Shown: positions 22,812 to 35,517, counted from the first letter of the stretch. The stretch: DNA of 64,000 nt from Paracentrotus lividus (GCA_940671915.1 CALNVZ010003426.1:21706532-21770531); one strand, 5' to 3'. Numbers and translations: made by a program. The notes: a model not told the origin generated them from the letters alone.

Positions 22812-23567
22812 ATGGCTCCTATACACCTTGTTCAAACACTTGCATCTCAAACAATGTTTGGTGAAATTGATGCTAAGAATGTCACCTTCATCATTGATAC
22901 ATCGGGAAGCATGTACCCTTATCTGCCTGCTGTTAAAGATCACCTGAATGAGGTACTCCTAGCAAGGGCGCATCGTGAGAAAGACTCCATGTTTAATGTG
23001 GTTGAGTTTGCTTCGTCAGTCACTCCCTGGGCAGATCGAATGGTACAGTGCACCCCCTCAACAATCAAAGTCGCATCTGAGTGGATCAACAAACTCTCCT
23101 GCTCGGACGGAACCAACACACTGGACGCTCTCACTGTCGCCTTCTCAGATCCTGTTTGCGAGGCTGTATACCTTGTCTCAGACGGCTTACCCGACCAGCA
23201 GGCATCAGAGATCCAGAAGAGAGTCGCGTTGGTCAGTGAGGGCCGTCCAATCCATGCCATTTACCTCACAGGGCTGCATGCTGATGTGGCAGCACAAGAG
23301 TTCTTGGAGAGCCTAGCGGTGCAGACCCTCGGTACGTTCCACGTCATCAGCATGACCAGACATGGCGTTATTGAGAGGGTCGAAGCAGTTGTGACATCAG
23401 ACCATAGTCCACTCAGGATACAGAATGCAATCTACAAGAAGCGGCATGAGACTGAAGTGCCATTAACCACCCTTGATAACCCGCCCATTGTAGAAGCCAC
23501 CACATACTCCATTCAGGGAGGGGTACCAGCTACAAGCATCAAAACAACTCTAGATAATCCACCAGAA
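22812..23567 (+). CDS. VWA gene coding exon 1 (VWA domain)
   Basis: Residues 1-252. The exon itself begins at 22772 after TTTCCACAG and ends at GAA|GTGAGT, phase 0. It holds the whole VWA domain and the repeated TTLDNPP phrase (two copies near residues 218 and 245). Confidence 0.9.
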
Positions 23568-26500
23568 GTGAGTTATTCTTCATTCTTCTTGTAATTTTTT
23601 ACAAGAATTGGACATATTTGTTATTTTTGCTTTATGTATTTCTAAAGCTTCCAAAATACTTGTATTTATATAATTTGGGAATCCATGTCAGCCTGTACCA
23701 AACTTTTTGAATATTTTGCTCTTAGGGCTCCCCCCCCCCCCCCCGATTTTAAAATTTCAAAGTTTATATGGTGTTGTTGGACTCCTCTCAATCTGATCTT
23801 AGTTAAAACAAAGAATTGTTGGGGAGTCCTGTTACTACTTATATTGTGTTGAATTCATATTAATGTGCCTCTTTTTTATTTGACTTTCACACCAGAGTGC
23901 CACAATGACCTACAGAGCGGAGCAATCTGAGCGTCCAGTGAAATACTGCAGCGTTACAACCTCCGTGGACCATAATCCTGTCCCAGAGACTGTCATTGTC
24001 AGGGAGTCTGTGGCTCCAAGGACTGTTGTCCAGATTCCTGCAGCAACTGCTTGGGAAACTGTGAGGTCAGTATATCATTAATTTTACACTTTCTTAGTGG
24101 TTAGAACTTAAGCAAATCCTGCCCAATATGAACTTTGACAGCATGTATCAAATGTTGCTTTAAAAGGGCATGATAGTGCAATGTCGATTTAAATAAGAAG
24201 AATATAACAATAATAATAATAATAATATCGTTTTATTTACCCAGGGTAGCCACTTCAGTTCTGACAACTGTTCTCCATTAGAACTACCATTAATTCTTAA
24301 AAACCTGTCCTACATGAGGTAATTCTATTATTTGAAAGCTTTTTATCATAGTAATTACACTAAAATACTTTAACTATACATGTTTTTACTATTTATGTTA
24401 TTGATTCGTCATTTTCTCATATACTATCCTCGGTTAGTTTCAAAAGCTTTTCGCACTGTTCTGCTCCTTAGAATACACCAAAAAACTTCAACTTAATGCT
24501 GATCCAGGAGAGCTGGCCAAAGGGTACCAAAGCAGTAATTGCAGGTAACCAATCCTGCAATCCGCCGATTTGCCAGAAGGGGTGGCATAAAGAGGATCTC
24601 TGGTCTTATGTATAGGGAATACATTGTAGATGAAGTTTTCTGGTGTATTATAAGGAGCGGAACGATGCCAGTCTAACAAGCAATGCTTTTGAAACTATCC
24701 CAGGGGATCATGTTTTATTATGTAGATATATTGACTGTTTTGAGGGGCATGGTTGTTTCTATGGCTCAAAAGGACCTCCAAATCTGCTATAAATCAAGAT
24801 CGTCGCAGGTCATAGCAGATGGTGAGGTCCCAGAGAACCCTAGAAATGAATTTGTCTCAAAATAAAAGCAGTCACCAAAACAAAAAAAAACAGAAGATCT
24901 ATAAAAATAAAAGAAAAAAGAAAGAAAAAAGATACAAAGGTCTACACAAATTTTGGTATAGATCTGCAATTATCCCACACAGCAACTTTTTGCAGGTAAA
25001 CAAATGGGGATGGTGATAACCATGGAAAAAGAAATATATGAAATGTCATGGTAAAACTGGGAAAAAGGACCATGGCAGTCATGGTTCAGAACATGACTGC
25101 ACTTTCAACCAATCAGAAGATATGATTATTAAAGATTCTTAAAATGAGGTATATTACCTTATATTGAATATGATTGATTGACTTTGATAGAACGGAGCCT
25201 GGAGCAGCTCGTACCGTCACGGTCCCACCTGTGACCTCTGTTGACCTCATGGAGGGGATGAAGATTTTAGCCCGGAGAGAGAAAGATGGCTACTACTGTC
25301 CAGGAACCATCAAAGAAAGGGTAAGAATCAAAACCATCTTCAAATTGAAAACTTAATGTAACATATGTGTATTCTACAAAATGTTAATCTAGGCGCCATT
25401 TGTCCATGTTTGACAAGAGTTTGGGATTCCATTCTTAGGGGTGTATGCACACGCTCAGTTTTACTACTGTAACAGTGGAAAAATTTGCGGCATTTATTTT
25501 TCATTGGCCATTGTAGCATTTATTTTTTTCAGTAATAGTCGGGAGAAAGTCATGACATCAAAAGTTGGTCGCCTATGCAAATGTGATTATCTATCAATAC
25601 TGAGCCAAGTCTGAATGATTGTCTATTGTTTTCTTATCCTTCATAAAATATATGGTTGGTGAAATCATCCAACCCCAAAGATAAGTTATAAGGAGAGTCA
25701 ATTAAGTTATACAAAAAACATTGAATAAAGTCCCCGATTTCAACTTTAATGGTTTAAAATTTTAAATAATCTTGATAAAATGGCCAGTTTAAACAGCGTT
25801 TAGCAGTTGTTTGAAATTATATGTAAGATGAGTCTGTCTAACAATTTAAATCCTTTCTTTTCATCCTTTGTAGTTGTCAGCGATGCGCTCCTTCCTTGTG
25901 TTCTTTGACAAGGATCCTGCAGGAGGCAAGTGCCAACGTCTCCTCCAGGAGACCTCTATTTATGACATCAAGGCACATAACGATGCCATGCGACATCCTG
26001 TAGTACCAGGAGACAAGGTCCTGGCTCCTTGGGAGAAGGCTGGTTATCGCTTTGCTCCGGGTATCGTACTCGATGGCATCGAGGGAAGGTCAACTGGATG
26101 TGAGTATGACCCTTTATTGATGTTGAAGACACTTTCTCAAAAACTACATCCATCAAACAAAATAAATCGGCAGTAGATTTGAAGGTGCTGTTATGGTTTC
26201 CTAATGATAAATTATCTAATATTGTTGGAGTGTCCCACAATATGGTACCTTGATTGCACAGAACCCTAAAATCAGCTTGATTGTAAAAAATCACTCTAAT
26301 TCTTGTTGAAGACAAATTTTTATTTCTGTTTGAGCCATAATTTTGTATTTCTTTTGGTGATAAAGATTCTTATTTCTTTTGATGATATATTTGTTGCTAT
26401 GGATACATGACTTGTTGGTAGAGAGAAGTTTGTGTATCTATAAAATATAAATATTATTGTGTCCATTTTGAAAAGAAAACCTGAACCATATAACATTTTA

Positions 26501-29500
26501 AAAACTCATATTGTTTATTGGTTAATAACTGATGTCATTGTTGTTGTATATAGGTGCTGCTGACTCGGATCATCTTATCGTGAGTTTCTTCAACGGCAAG
26601 ACAGCTAAAGTACCAAAACAGACCGCGATCTGGATCCCACACAGCGAATACGAACGACATCGCATTGAAATCCAGATGCCGCTCACAGCCCGTCACTATG
26701 TTGTCAACGATCCAAGCTACGAACGCTCCATCAGTGGGTATACCGTACCACATCATCAAGAGAATGGAGCTGTCCTTGGATTACCTGTCCTGCAGAAGGG
26801 ATGTGTCTATGTCCCTATGATGATGGCTGGGACCGACTACAGGAGTAACGGAATCGGGTGCTTTGTCCGGGAAAGTGCTGTGAGAAGTGAAGACATGCAT
26901 TCGCTGATCCCCGGTACGGGTATGACGCGACAGGAGCTTAATGTCAAAGTCATGAAGCAGCTTATGGACAATAAAATGATGGGGAGCAGCATTCTGAGAG
27001 AAGGTGGCGATGCAGTACCCAAACATAAGACCCATCGAAGCTCTACCCTCCAGAAGAGTGTATCTTTCCAGGATGACAGCTTTGGACTTGATAGTGGAAT
27101 CAGCTCGATCAGAACCGAGCAGGACTCAGAAGAGGAGCCAGAAACGGAAGAGGAGAAGCTTGAAAAGGAAGTGGAAGAAATTAAACAGAAAATTGCAGAC
27201 TCAAAGCAAGAGTTATCATCACTGATAGGTAAAGAATAAATTGTCTAGCTACTATGTTGGGTCATGCTGGCAAATTGTGTATGAAACCAAACTAATGAAA
27301 ACAATCAATATCTGTCTGCAAAGTTTTGGATTTTGGGTTGGTGAATCTATTGTTTTTTAGGATCACATAAGAGAAAAATCGATTTAAAAAGAAAAGTCAT
27401 ATAATTTTTTACATTTTTTGATATTTCAAAATTAAAAGGATAATTAAGATTCAGTAGTAATCTACTGCTTATCAAATGCATGTTTTTAGTGTAACTGGAC
27501 ATCATGGGGAAAAAAATATATCCTAATGCATCCAACTCTACTCTCACTCTCTCTTTAAAGGTTTGCAGTGGTTAAATTCTTTTAAACTGTATTCTCTTTC
27601 TTTCTCCACAATAGATGCAGGTATGCAGACCATGTCTCTTAGAGACACAGCAGTGGGAACAGACTCTTCGTTGCTCTACCGTACACAGATGCGACGACCC
27701 AAATCCGCCAAGGCTGAAGTCGGATCGCGACCGGAGTGGAAGTACTGGAAAAGAATGCAGCGCCCTCGAAGCACGCACAAGGAGCTGGTCGGTCCGTTCC
27801 GAGATACAGAGACGGAGGCTTCTAATGAGGCCAGGTCCGCTACTACTCCTCAGCCGACTTATGTGAATGAAGATAAATACGTCTATGCACCCGTCAACAA
27901 AGCAAGCATGTTCACTCCGGTAAGTACATTGTCAATGTATTTTTGCTCATTTTTGAGAGGTTAGAATGATGCATTTATATGATAGAGCTTATTTGCAACA
28001 ATTCAGTACCCTTATTTTTGAATTTTCTTTAGACAAAACATTAATACTATATATTTTAAAAGCAAGAAGAAATGTGTTCTGGTACAATGTTTGTGATGTT
28101 CCTTCAATTAAGATTACATAAAATATGAGATATTACACTTATTACATTTTTTTTTTATAGTACCTACCTTGTTGAAATATTTTCTTTTCTGTCGGCCTTG
28201 AACATTCAAAATCTTTGAAATGTGAATGTACAAATCCTTGTATTTGCTCATTTAATTCAGTTTCTTTCTGAATATATGTACAAGTAGGGATGGGGTTAAG
28301 CAAGTCGATAACTGACGGCACTTTAAGAAAACTGACATTTTTAAAATTAATTCTTACGATTTCATTTCCTGTCAGGTTGATGATGACCATTCTCCAGTAA
28401 GGAGTGACCGCGCCCAGGTGGAGTGGGAGATGCGGAGGCCACGCCCTCGAACGGCTCATGTCGGTCCCTTCCGTGATACCGCCCTCGAGGCTCCGATGGA
28501 GGCAAAGCTTCAGCCGTCATACCAAGAGGATCAAAGCTACATCAATAGATCTGCTGTTTTTACACCGGTTCGTACATCTTCATAATGCCAGAAAAAATCC
28601 AATAAATTTGCCTCATTATCATGATATCTCAAGAACTACTTAAGGTATGACAGTAAATTTTTATTTTCTCCGAGGGTACTGTAGCCCCTTCAGTTTTGAC
28701 AAAATCCAAGCAAGCCCTGCATAACACAGCTTGTTACTTATTAACTTGAAATTTGCTGTATTATAATGGCAATAGATTTTTTAGTACTTGTACATGTAGT
28801 TATTTCAAAGATTAAATGTCACAGATTAAATGTCACAGAGTTTCAGAAATTACAGGTTTTAAGGGGAGGGAAGTATTTGAGATGCAGTCGTATTCTATGT
28901 TATTAAACTGGTGACAACAAAATTTTCCAAGATTTTTTAACTCTATGAATCTAATTCAATGCACCATGTACAGGTGAATCACAACCAGGTACGTAGCGAC
29001 CGGGCCATGATTGAATGGGAGATGAAACAGCCACGCCCACCACCACCCCAAGCTCAACGACCAAAACCTGGGAAGCAGGTAGCTCATGCAGTTGGTAAGT
29101 TTGAGATATATCAGACTTGTAGGCTCAAAACCATCAATGAGTTGCCAGGATTCATACTCTGGTTTTATTTGTTTTCTAAAACTAGAGTGATATCTCCAGT
29201 GATATCAAATATTTGGAGTTTACTGAATTACAACCAAGTTTAATGTCTCTTAACAGCTATCAGTGCTATCCCATGTAAAAAAATCTGCTTCTCTTACTAT
29301 TTGCTCTGTAGTTTTATTTTTGACTTACTGATGGTTTTGAGGTGATGGGCTCCATATGTTCTGCTAATTAACAACCAGAAGGGCATTAACTCTTGTATTT
29401 GAATACAGGATTAATGCCTTTCTGGCTCTCAATCAGCTAATTTTTCGTTTTGACGAAGGCAAGTAAATTTTGCTAAAATATTGATAAACACTTCTTTTAA

Positions 29501-32500
29501 AAGATTTCATTGTTCATGAAATGTACTCAATTGCCCTCTTCAGGACCTGTTTAGTTCTTTCAAAGCCCCTCTTTTCTCCCAGTCTTACACTTTCCAAAGC
29601 AGAAAAAGAAAATTCTTTTAGGCAATATAAACAGAACCGAGGATCCTGAAGAAGTTGTTAGTAGCCAGGAACACCCCAACCCCTCTCTGCCAAAATCAAG
29701 AAGAAAGTATTCTCTTAAAATAGAATGGGGAGAAGAAATATAATAATTGCAATTGTAATAATCGGGATGCCTTGTAAAAAGTTAGGAGGTAGATATTCAC
29801 CTGTTTCTCCATTTTCTTTTCTTTTGTTTCAGGAACAAGAGATGAGATTCGAGAAGCAAAAGAGAAGAGTTACATCGAATTCAGACGTATGCAGACGGTA
29901 AAGAGAGAGTATACATGGTATATGAAGGACCAACAAGAAGGAAAGATGAAAGAAGCTCGAGATGAGAGATGCAGGTGAGAATCAATCTTTCTAAAGTATT
30001 TTTAACATAATGTTTTCTCCAACGATTCAAATTCCATCTTCTATGAAAATGGTGCCATAGTGTATTGCCACTGACTGGATTGCTGTGTATATTCACTTTA
30101 ATTGTGTTCTTTGATGTGAATATTTAACAGAAGGGTCCGTGTAAAGTATAGCCATTTGATGTTTTCTCACAATGCATAAAATCTGCCACATTTTACAAAT
30201 CCCAGGTCTCTGTAATATTTAAGTTTTTCTTTACCATTTTTGCATATCCACATGTAAATATATTTATCACACATCCAACATCTATAATTCCCTTATTTCA
30301 TTTTATTCCTTTTTTTTCCTTCACAATTTGTAAATATAATGTAACAATATCACTTCTGACATGAAAGAAAGGTTCCCTTTATTTACAATGTAGTTGCACA
30401 GGTCTAATTTGTTGAAGCCATGTATCTCTCCCCTCAGATGTTTGCATCAGTAATTTTCCTTCACTCTACCTCCAAAGACCCACTAATATATATCCATTTT
30501 TTTGTACAATTCTTGAAGGGAATATATAGTTTCTATGATATCTATGTTTTTCTCCTTAACTCTCTGCTTCCTATACAGTACTCGTAGCTTTGAAAAATCC
30601 TTGACTTTAAACGTGGAAGCAAGCATGTACCAGTAAGCACAATAGCTTTATAAGAACTCAACTTATGACATAGAGCAGAATAGATCTGCTTGCTTCTATA
30701 GTAGTCTAGAAAGCTAATACATTTTTAGAAGTTGTTTTATGTTTTTAATTTTCTATTATATTACTGTTCAACCCATATTATATAAAGACTGATCTGATGA
30801 CTGAGCTAAGAAAAGAAAATTTATCTTTAAATAGTTTCTATGAACATGACACTTAAATAAATGATATACTAGTATTTGTCAATGAAACAAACCTCTGATC
30901 TTTCTAAACAGATTTTAAACTTTAAAAGGTGTCACTCAAACTGCTTTCTTTATTCGTGTTATTTGTACTTTATATGTTTTGTGGATGTTAGAATAGACTC
31001 AGTAGCAACTATTTCATTTGTTGAAATGTACCATGGAATATGGGAATTTTTGCAAAGTCTACATCTCTATCTGAATGCTGATTAATTAATACTGATTTTT
31101 ATAAATACATGAGTAATCAATTTTTTCCTGTTAGATTGCATGTGCATGTTTATATTTAATATATCTCATGTAATTTTCAACGTTAATGATATAGAAATTA
31201 TTCTCATTTTCTCAGAGATGGTGTTACCCATTCTGCATGCATTAATAATTTGATTCTTTTATTGCTTAATTTTCTTTTTCATTGTGGCTGTCTGTTTTAA
31301 TATTTAATTTTCTTTTTATTTATGTAGGTATTACAGTATATGTGTATAATATTACTTTAAACTGTATACATAGATCTTGTAATATATCTATGCATTTTTA
31401 TTATTGCGCCTCTGATTGTATTCAAGCAAAGAGTTTCTTTAAGTCACCACCCCTTAATAACAGGATGATGTTCCAATATATTTGGTAATGCATGTACTAG
31501 AATTTTTTTTTTAAAGGGCTATATTTTATGATTGTCAATCGTTTATTTAACTTGACTCTTCATGCAAACTTTGTTATTCTGTCCCTTGTATACAAGTTCT
31601 ATGAAAATATATGTACATGACCTTGATGATCATAGGCTTGTTGAGTGGTTTATAACATGTACATGTAGCTTCTGATACGGAGATGCATATTCAAGCATCT
31701 ACAGCGTTTGTCAAGACATTAATCTTCGTTTGTTTCTCCTGACCCAGGCATGGCAAATTGGCACACAGTATGATTATTCCTTAAATGCATGCTGATCAGG
31801 AATGGAATATCTGAAGTCCGAACTAAAAAAAATACTTCTTTGTTTACAAGCGCTTTTTCTTGCAACTGCCATTGTAAAACTGAAAAGTCTTTGCCATTGA
31901 CTTGTATTGGTGTTTCATTTCTGTAATTTTTTTATTTTTTTTTACATTTTCACAGTGCACTAGAGCTGAATTAATGTATAAACAGACTTGATTCAACGTA
32001 GGTTGAACATAACATGAAATAACAAACATTTATTATTTTCTTTCTCTGCTCACAGGCAGTACACGGCAGACGTGACACGGCGTGATGTTCAGCGGCAGAA
32101 AGACAGTGAGGTCAAGATGGCTCAAATTCAAGCTGCTAAGAGTGCCGTCAGTGACACCATCAATATGCGCCAAAAGGACCTTGCGATACGCAGCGACTCA
32201 CAGGAACAGAGGAGGATTGAGGCTTTGAGGGCAAGGAACCAACGTAGGATGGACGTCCAACAGCAGAAGGATAAAGATATACGGGAAGCCATTAAACATA
32301 AAGAGGTAAGTGACAGTATCAAAGGCCATTAAATTTCGTCAGTTTTTAGGGCAAGGCCATTTTTTCTCAAGTACAGTACAAATGAAACTGTTTAAAAAGT
32401 GCACCAAAATCTCCAAGGCCAAGCAGGAAATTTTAGAAAGGGAACTAAAGCCAGGAAGGGGGCATCTAAATTTGGGGGGGGGGGGGTCAATTAACAGGGG

Positions 32501-33412
32501 GTGAATAGCCCAGTATAATTAGGGTTTAGTCATTTAAGCCCTGGTATCATAGTGCTATGATTACACTAAGTTCTGAGTGGCCACAGCATCCCTGTTTGCT
32601 CAAAATGTAGTGCACTGTAGTTAGCCCGCCGTCTACCACGGATTCCTGGTTGCCCAAAAATTAGTGTGCTGTATTTGGCCCGCTGTCTACCACGGATCCG
32701 TTTGCCCAAAATGTAGTGTGCTGTATTTGGCCCCCTGTCTACCACGGATCTCTGTTTGCCCAAAAATTAGTGCGCTGTATTTGGCCCGCTGTCTACCACG
32801 TACCCCTGTTTGCCCAAAATGTAGTGCGCTGTATTTGGCCCGCAGTCTACCGCGGATCCCTGTTTGCCCAAAATGTAGTGCGCTGTATTTGGCCAGCTGT
32901 CTACCACGGATCCCCGTTTTTTCCAAAATGTAGTGCGCTGTATTTGGCCCGCTATCTACCACGGATCTCTGCTTGTTCACTTCAGGTTCATCATTTTCTG
33001 TAGGGTCCCTTACTTCATCCTGTTGAGTCGGCGATAGCATGCGTTTCGGGCAAACTGGCTCTTATATGCAAAGAAACAGTTGCTCTATAATATCAGATGA
33101 TATAAAGTTATCATTACGGGTCTATACATATATCAAGTAAAGCAGGTATGTTAGTTTTATCAACAATTTTTTCTTGTTGTTTTGTAGGAGGTTAAGTTAC
33201 AGCGCCAAGAGGAGCGTTCAAAGCAGCACGTAGAGCGGCTGTGCGATCGACGAGAGCAGGAGGCTGCGAGGGATCTCCAGATGCGAAACAAAGAGCTGAG
33301 TAGGAGAGCGCACTTCAGGAACATTGAGCGACAGAACCAAGAGCGCAAGGACATCAGGATTGCGATGAGAGATCAGCGCAATGAGGAATACCGTTCACAA
33401 GTACTACCATAG
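22812..33412 (+). CDS. VWA and DUF4537 protein, C11orf16-like; complete gene, 11 coding exons
   Basis: The exons join in consistent phase to 1063 residues plus stop. Order: a VWA domain (about 22-210) with MIDAS residues DTSGS (29-33), Thr in DGTNT (101/103) and Asp in VSDG (124); a DUF4537-like region (about 330-450) with [34 protein letters not shown] and [12 protein letters not shown]; an acidic coiled stretch near 620-650; AVGTDSS and [14 protein letters not shown]; two further related modules; and a charged, Gln/Arg-rich coiled coil (about 860-1060). Human C11orf16 has the corresponding ARREADGFYY, PGDKVLALWEPG, HFWNGKAAKVP and QPEWRYWKRNG but, as I recall it, no VWA domain. Biochemical function is unknown; related VWA3 proteins suggest, without proof, a ciliary or testis role. 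The ATG has A at -3 and G at +4. Confidence 0.85.
23896..24065 (+). CDS. VWA gene coding exon 2 (linker)
   Basis: Starts after CACACCAG, ends GTGAG|GTCAGT, phase 2. Encodes a Val/Thr/Pro-rich linker including [18 protein letters not shown]. Confidence 0.85.
24428..24704. mobile_element. Intronic MITE with TIRs of about 70 bp
   Basis: The left arm (TAGTTTCAAAAGC, CTGCTCCTTAGAATACACCA, AACTTCA) is matched inversely by the right arm (TGAAGTTTTCTGGTGTATTA, AAGGAGCGGAAC, GCTTTTGAAACTA). No coding content. It lies in the intron between coding exons 2 and 3. Confidence 0.75.
25191..25320 (+). CDS. VWA gene coding exon 3 (start of DUF4537 region)
   Basis: Starts after TTTGATAG, ends AAAGG|GTAAGA, phase 0. 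Encodes [20 protein letters not shown], the clearest match to C11orf16 and VWA3-type proteins. Confidence 0.9.
25690..25803 (-). repeat. Dispersed repeat, copy 2
   Basis: Inverse match to 21028-21172: TTTAAACAGCGTTTAGCA and TGGTTTAAAATTTTAAAT correspond to the complement of that copy. Intronic, family unknown. Confidence 0.6.
25874..26099 (+). CDS. VWA gene coding exon 4 (DUF4537 region)
   Basis: Starts after CCTTTGTAG, ends GGAT|GTGAGT, phase 1. Encodes a Tudor-like beta-rich stretch, FLVFFDKDP and then [19 protein letters not shown]. Confidence 0.9.
26554..27228 (+). CDS. VWA gene coding exon 5 (end of DUF4537 region, acidic coil)
   Basis: Starts after GTATATAG, ends GATAG|GTAAAG, phase 1. 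Encodes [20 protein letters not shown], a Tyr/Pro-rich middle part and a Glu/Lys-rich coiled stretch ([19 protein letters not shown]). Confidence 0.9.
27615..27919 (+). CDS. VWA gene coding exon 6 (module 1)
   Basis: Starts after CCACAATAG, ends ACTCCG|GTAAGT, phase 0. Encodes [32 protein letters not shown] and a final SMFTP. Confidence 0.9.
28376..28567 (+). CDS. VWA gene coding exon 7 (module 2)
   Basis: Starts after TTCCTGTCAG, phase 0 on both sides. Encodes [20 protein letters not shown] and ends AVFTP, a second copy of the module in exon 6. The donor is the less common GTTCGT. Confidence 0.85.
28974..29094 (+). CDS. VWA gene coding exon 8 (module 3, Pro-rich)
   Basis: Starts after CATGTACAG, ends GTTG|GTAAGT, phase 1. 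Encodes [19 protein letters not shown], a third, shortened module. Confidence 0.85.
29374..29430. repeat. Short palindromic element, copy 1 of 4
   Basis: CCAGAAGGGCATTAA pairs with TTAATGCCTTTCTGGCTCTC around a 20-base centre. It belongs with 40145, 40345 and 45253. Intronic in the VWA gene. Confidence 0.7.
29833..29974 (+). CDS. VWA gene coding exon 9 (coiled coil)
   Basis: Starts after TTGTTTCAG, ends TGCAG|GTGAGA, phase 2. Charged helix: [20 protein letters not shown]. Confidence 0.85.
32056..32305 (+). CDS. VWA gene coding exon 10 (coiled coil)
   Basis: Starts after CTCACAG, ends AAAGAG|GTAAGT, phase 0. Gln/Arg-rich helix with [14 protein letters not shown] and [17 protein letters not shown] 2.1-kb AT-rich intron (29975-32055) without visible repeats precedes it. 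Confidence 0.85.
32583..32990. repeat. Minisatellite, 54-bp unit, about 7.5 copies
   Basis: The unit contains TGTTTGCCCAAAATGTAGTG and CTGTATTTGGCCCGCTGTCT and ACCACGGATCC. The period is 18 codons, so frames on both strands stay open; these are not genes. It sits in the last intron of the VWA gene. Confidence 0.9.
33188..33412 (+). CDS. VWA gene terminal coding exon 11
   Basis: Starts after TTTTGTAG and runs 74 codons to TAG at 33410-33412. It continues the Arg/Glu/Gln helix and ends RSQVLP. Confidence 0.85.
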   Translation, partial: EVKLQRQEERSKQHVERLCDRREQEAARDLQMRNKELSRRAHFRNIERQNQERKDIRIAMRDQRNEEYRSQVLP

Positions 33413-34820
33413 GGGGCGCTGCAACTGGTACAGTGGTTAGGCCGGGTTGGAAATCTGAGCGGTATTTATCATTGAATTTCGCTTACCAGTCGTTCAGCGT
33501 GAACTTCTGTGGACCTATGCTTTGAAAAAGCAGGGCTTTACCTCAGGCTGGCCTGGTTACCAATAGACTCCAGAAATGGCTTTGAGCCACTAGAATCTTT
33601 TCCATCTTGGCCTGGTTGGTCAGCTAAAAATTTAGTCTTAATGAATAAAACAATACATATTGAAAAAAATTAACAAAGCATCAGGCCACAAAAAGATAAT
33701 TTTGTTTCCCTCAACTAGAGGAATCCCTGAAAAGTCTAACAAACTATAATTCACTATGAAATTTGAGTCCTTATAGCATTCAATCAAAGTGCCAACACCC
33801 TTTTACTGTCGATAATTCATGGACAAATATTTCAATCATGTTGTCTTTTGCCATTGAATTGTGTTACAGAAAATCTTGCATGGCAAAATTTGTAAACCCT
33901 GTTGAATATGATACCTCCTTCGAATTCACACCACTAGATCGACTCTAGATGGAATAAAGAGCTGAGTGATAACATGCCATTCATGGTAATGTAATATTTT
34001 GTTCTATCAGTTTGAAGTCTTTCTCATAGAGTTTGTGGAAGTATTAATAATAAAGACACAGGCTCCATATTACTCTGGCCAAAATACTTGTATATCAGAA
34101 CATTAAAATGTGTGTTTTTATATTTTCTGCAGAGTTCAACATTAGATGAATGTTTCCATTTTGAACAATGTGTAGGCTTAAGTCTAAATCAATATTTCAT
34201 AGATGTCAATACTTTCTTAGGTAAATATCTAATAAGAATTTTGTCTACAAAAATTTTGATTAGTTGGCAAGTGTGATGATTGTGTTTGTTCATTTTGTTT
34301 ATAATAGAATGTACATTTTGGCTGAATTCAACAACTCTTTTTCAAACTATGTGAATAATCATTGCAGCTTTTACAATAACCTACGCCACATTATGTTGAA
34401 GGGCAAAATTGTTTCAGTTGTAAGATTAAAGTATAATATGGATTTGACTATCCTTGCATATGTTTCCTGTTTATAATTATGTATCTATAATGTATAGATG
34501 TGATTAAAGGTATTTTAAAAATGAAAAGTACCGTTTAATATTTAATCAATGGTCAACTCAGGTGATAGTGGAAAGTATACATATTTTTACCTACTTTTTC
34601 ATCACCTTGAAACTTACGTGTCCTTCTTTTATTAACGTGTGCCATGTCATCAGGTACCTTTTACATGCATATATATTAACATTCATCAGCCTTTGTGCAT
34701 TAAAGAAAATTTACAAAGTTATAGAATTGTTAATGCATTGGAACATCCTCATACATGTACGTTTTAAGGAACCTTTTTTTGTGTATTGTGTCTTACATGT
34801 ATAATTTAGATATTAAGTAG
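33413..34820 (+). other. 3' UTR and flank of the VWA gene
   Basis: AATAAA signals occur at 33643-33648, 33953-33958 and about 34050; any could end the transcript. Otherwise AT-rich sequence without further genes. Confidence 0.45.
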
Positions 34821-34823
34821 ATA

Positions 34824-35056
34824 AAGTTATGCCCATAAGTATTCATACCCCTATCATTTTTAAAAAGTTTTTTGAGTCATGCTGTTGATTATACTTGGAT
34901 ATTTTTCGTGAATTTTTCTGGTGATTATTTTCCTAATTGTTTAGTTGTTGGTAACATACTAATCTCCAGAAATTTTGACCAAAAAAAATCCAGTTAAAAG
35001 TATGACTCAAAAAACTTCAAAGCTGACAGGGGTTTGAATACTTATGAGCACAACTG
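34824..35056. mobile_element. Tc1/mariner-type MITE, 233 bp
   Basis: The right end reads inward as CAGTTGTGCTCATAAGTATT followed by CAAACCCC, matched at the left by AAGTTATGCCCATAAGTATT and CATACCCC. TA lies on both sides (34822-34823, 35057-35058). The centre also pairs (TTTTTTGAGTCAT with ATGACTCAAAAAA). Confidence 0.85.
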
Positions 35057-35517
35057 TATGTGTATAGGAGATCTAATAATGAAGAAAACATGAATTTTTT
35101 TTTTTTTTTTTTTGCCTTGGAACATAGTGTGCCGGCCCCTCTCATTGGACAATCAATTCATGTTATACATGTAGTCTGCTGAGTGTCAGAGAGCATTAAC
35201 AAGATAAAGATCCATTTCATGACTACATAATTATGTAAGTTAGAAATGTAGAGACTGTGATAAACATATTTTTGTAAAATAATTTCCTTTGCTAAGTTAC
35301 AATTATGTACATGTATGTGTTTGATTTTCAAAGTAAACAGATTGTACAGGATAATATAACTCTGCGCTTTCATTCTGTATTCACAGCATTTTGTGAAAAT
35401 TGTGTTGTTTTTTTTCCCTCTATGTATGTTTGAACTACATGTATGATAGCAAATAAAGCTTTTAAATGTGTCTAATGTACTATCGGTGTGCAAATGGGCA
35501 GATTTAGAGCAACTATA
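35057..35517. other. AT-rich intergenic segment
   Basis: A T run at about 35095-35113 and an AATAAA at 35452. Nothing else supported. Confidence 0.6.

Noticed and set aside
32664-33040. Cys-rich repeated frames on both strands, at first sight a repeat protein
   Set aside because: They match the 54-bp minisatellite exactly and lie in an intron with clean splice sites on both sides.
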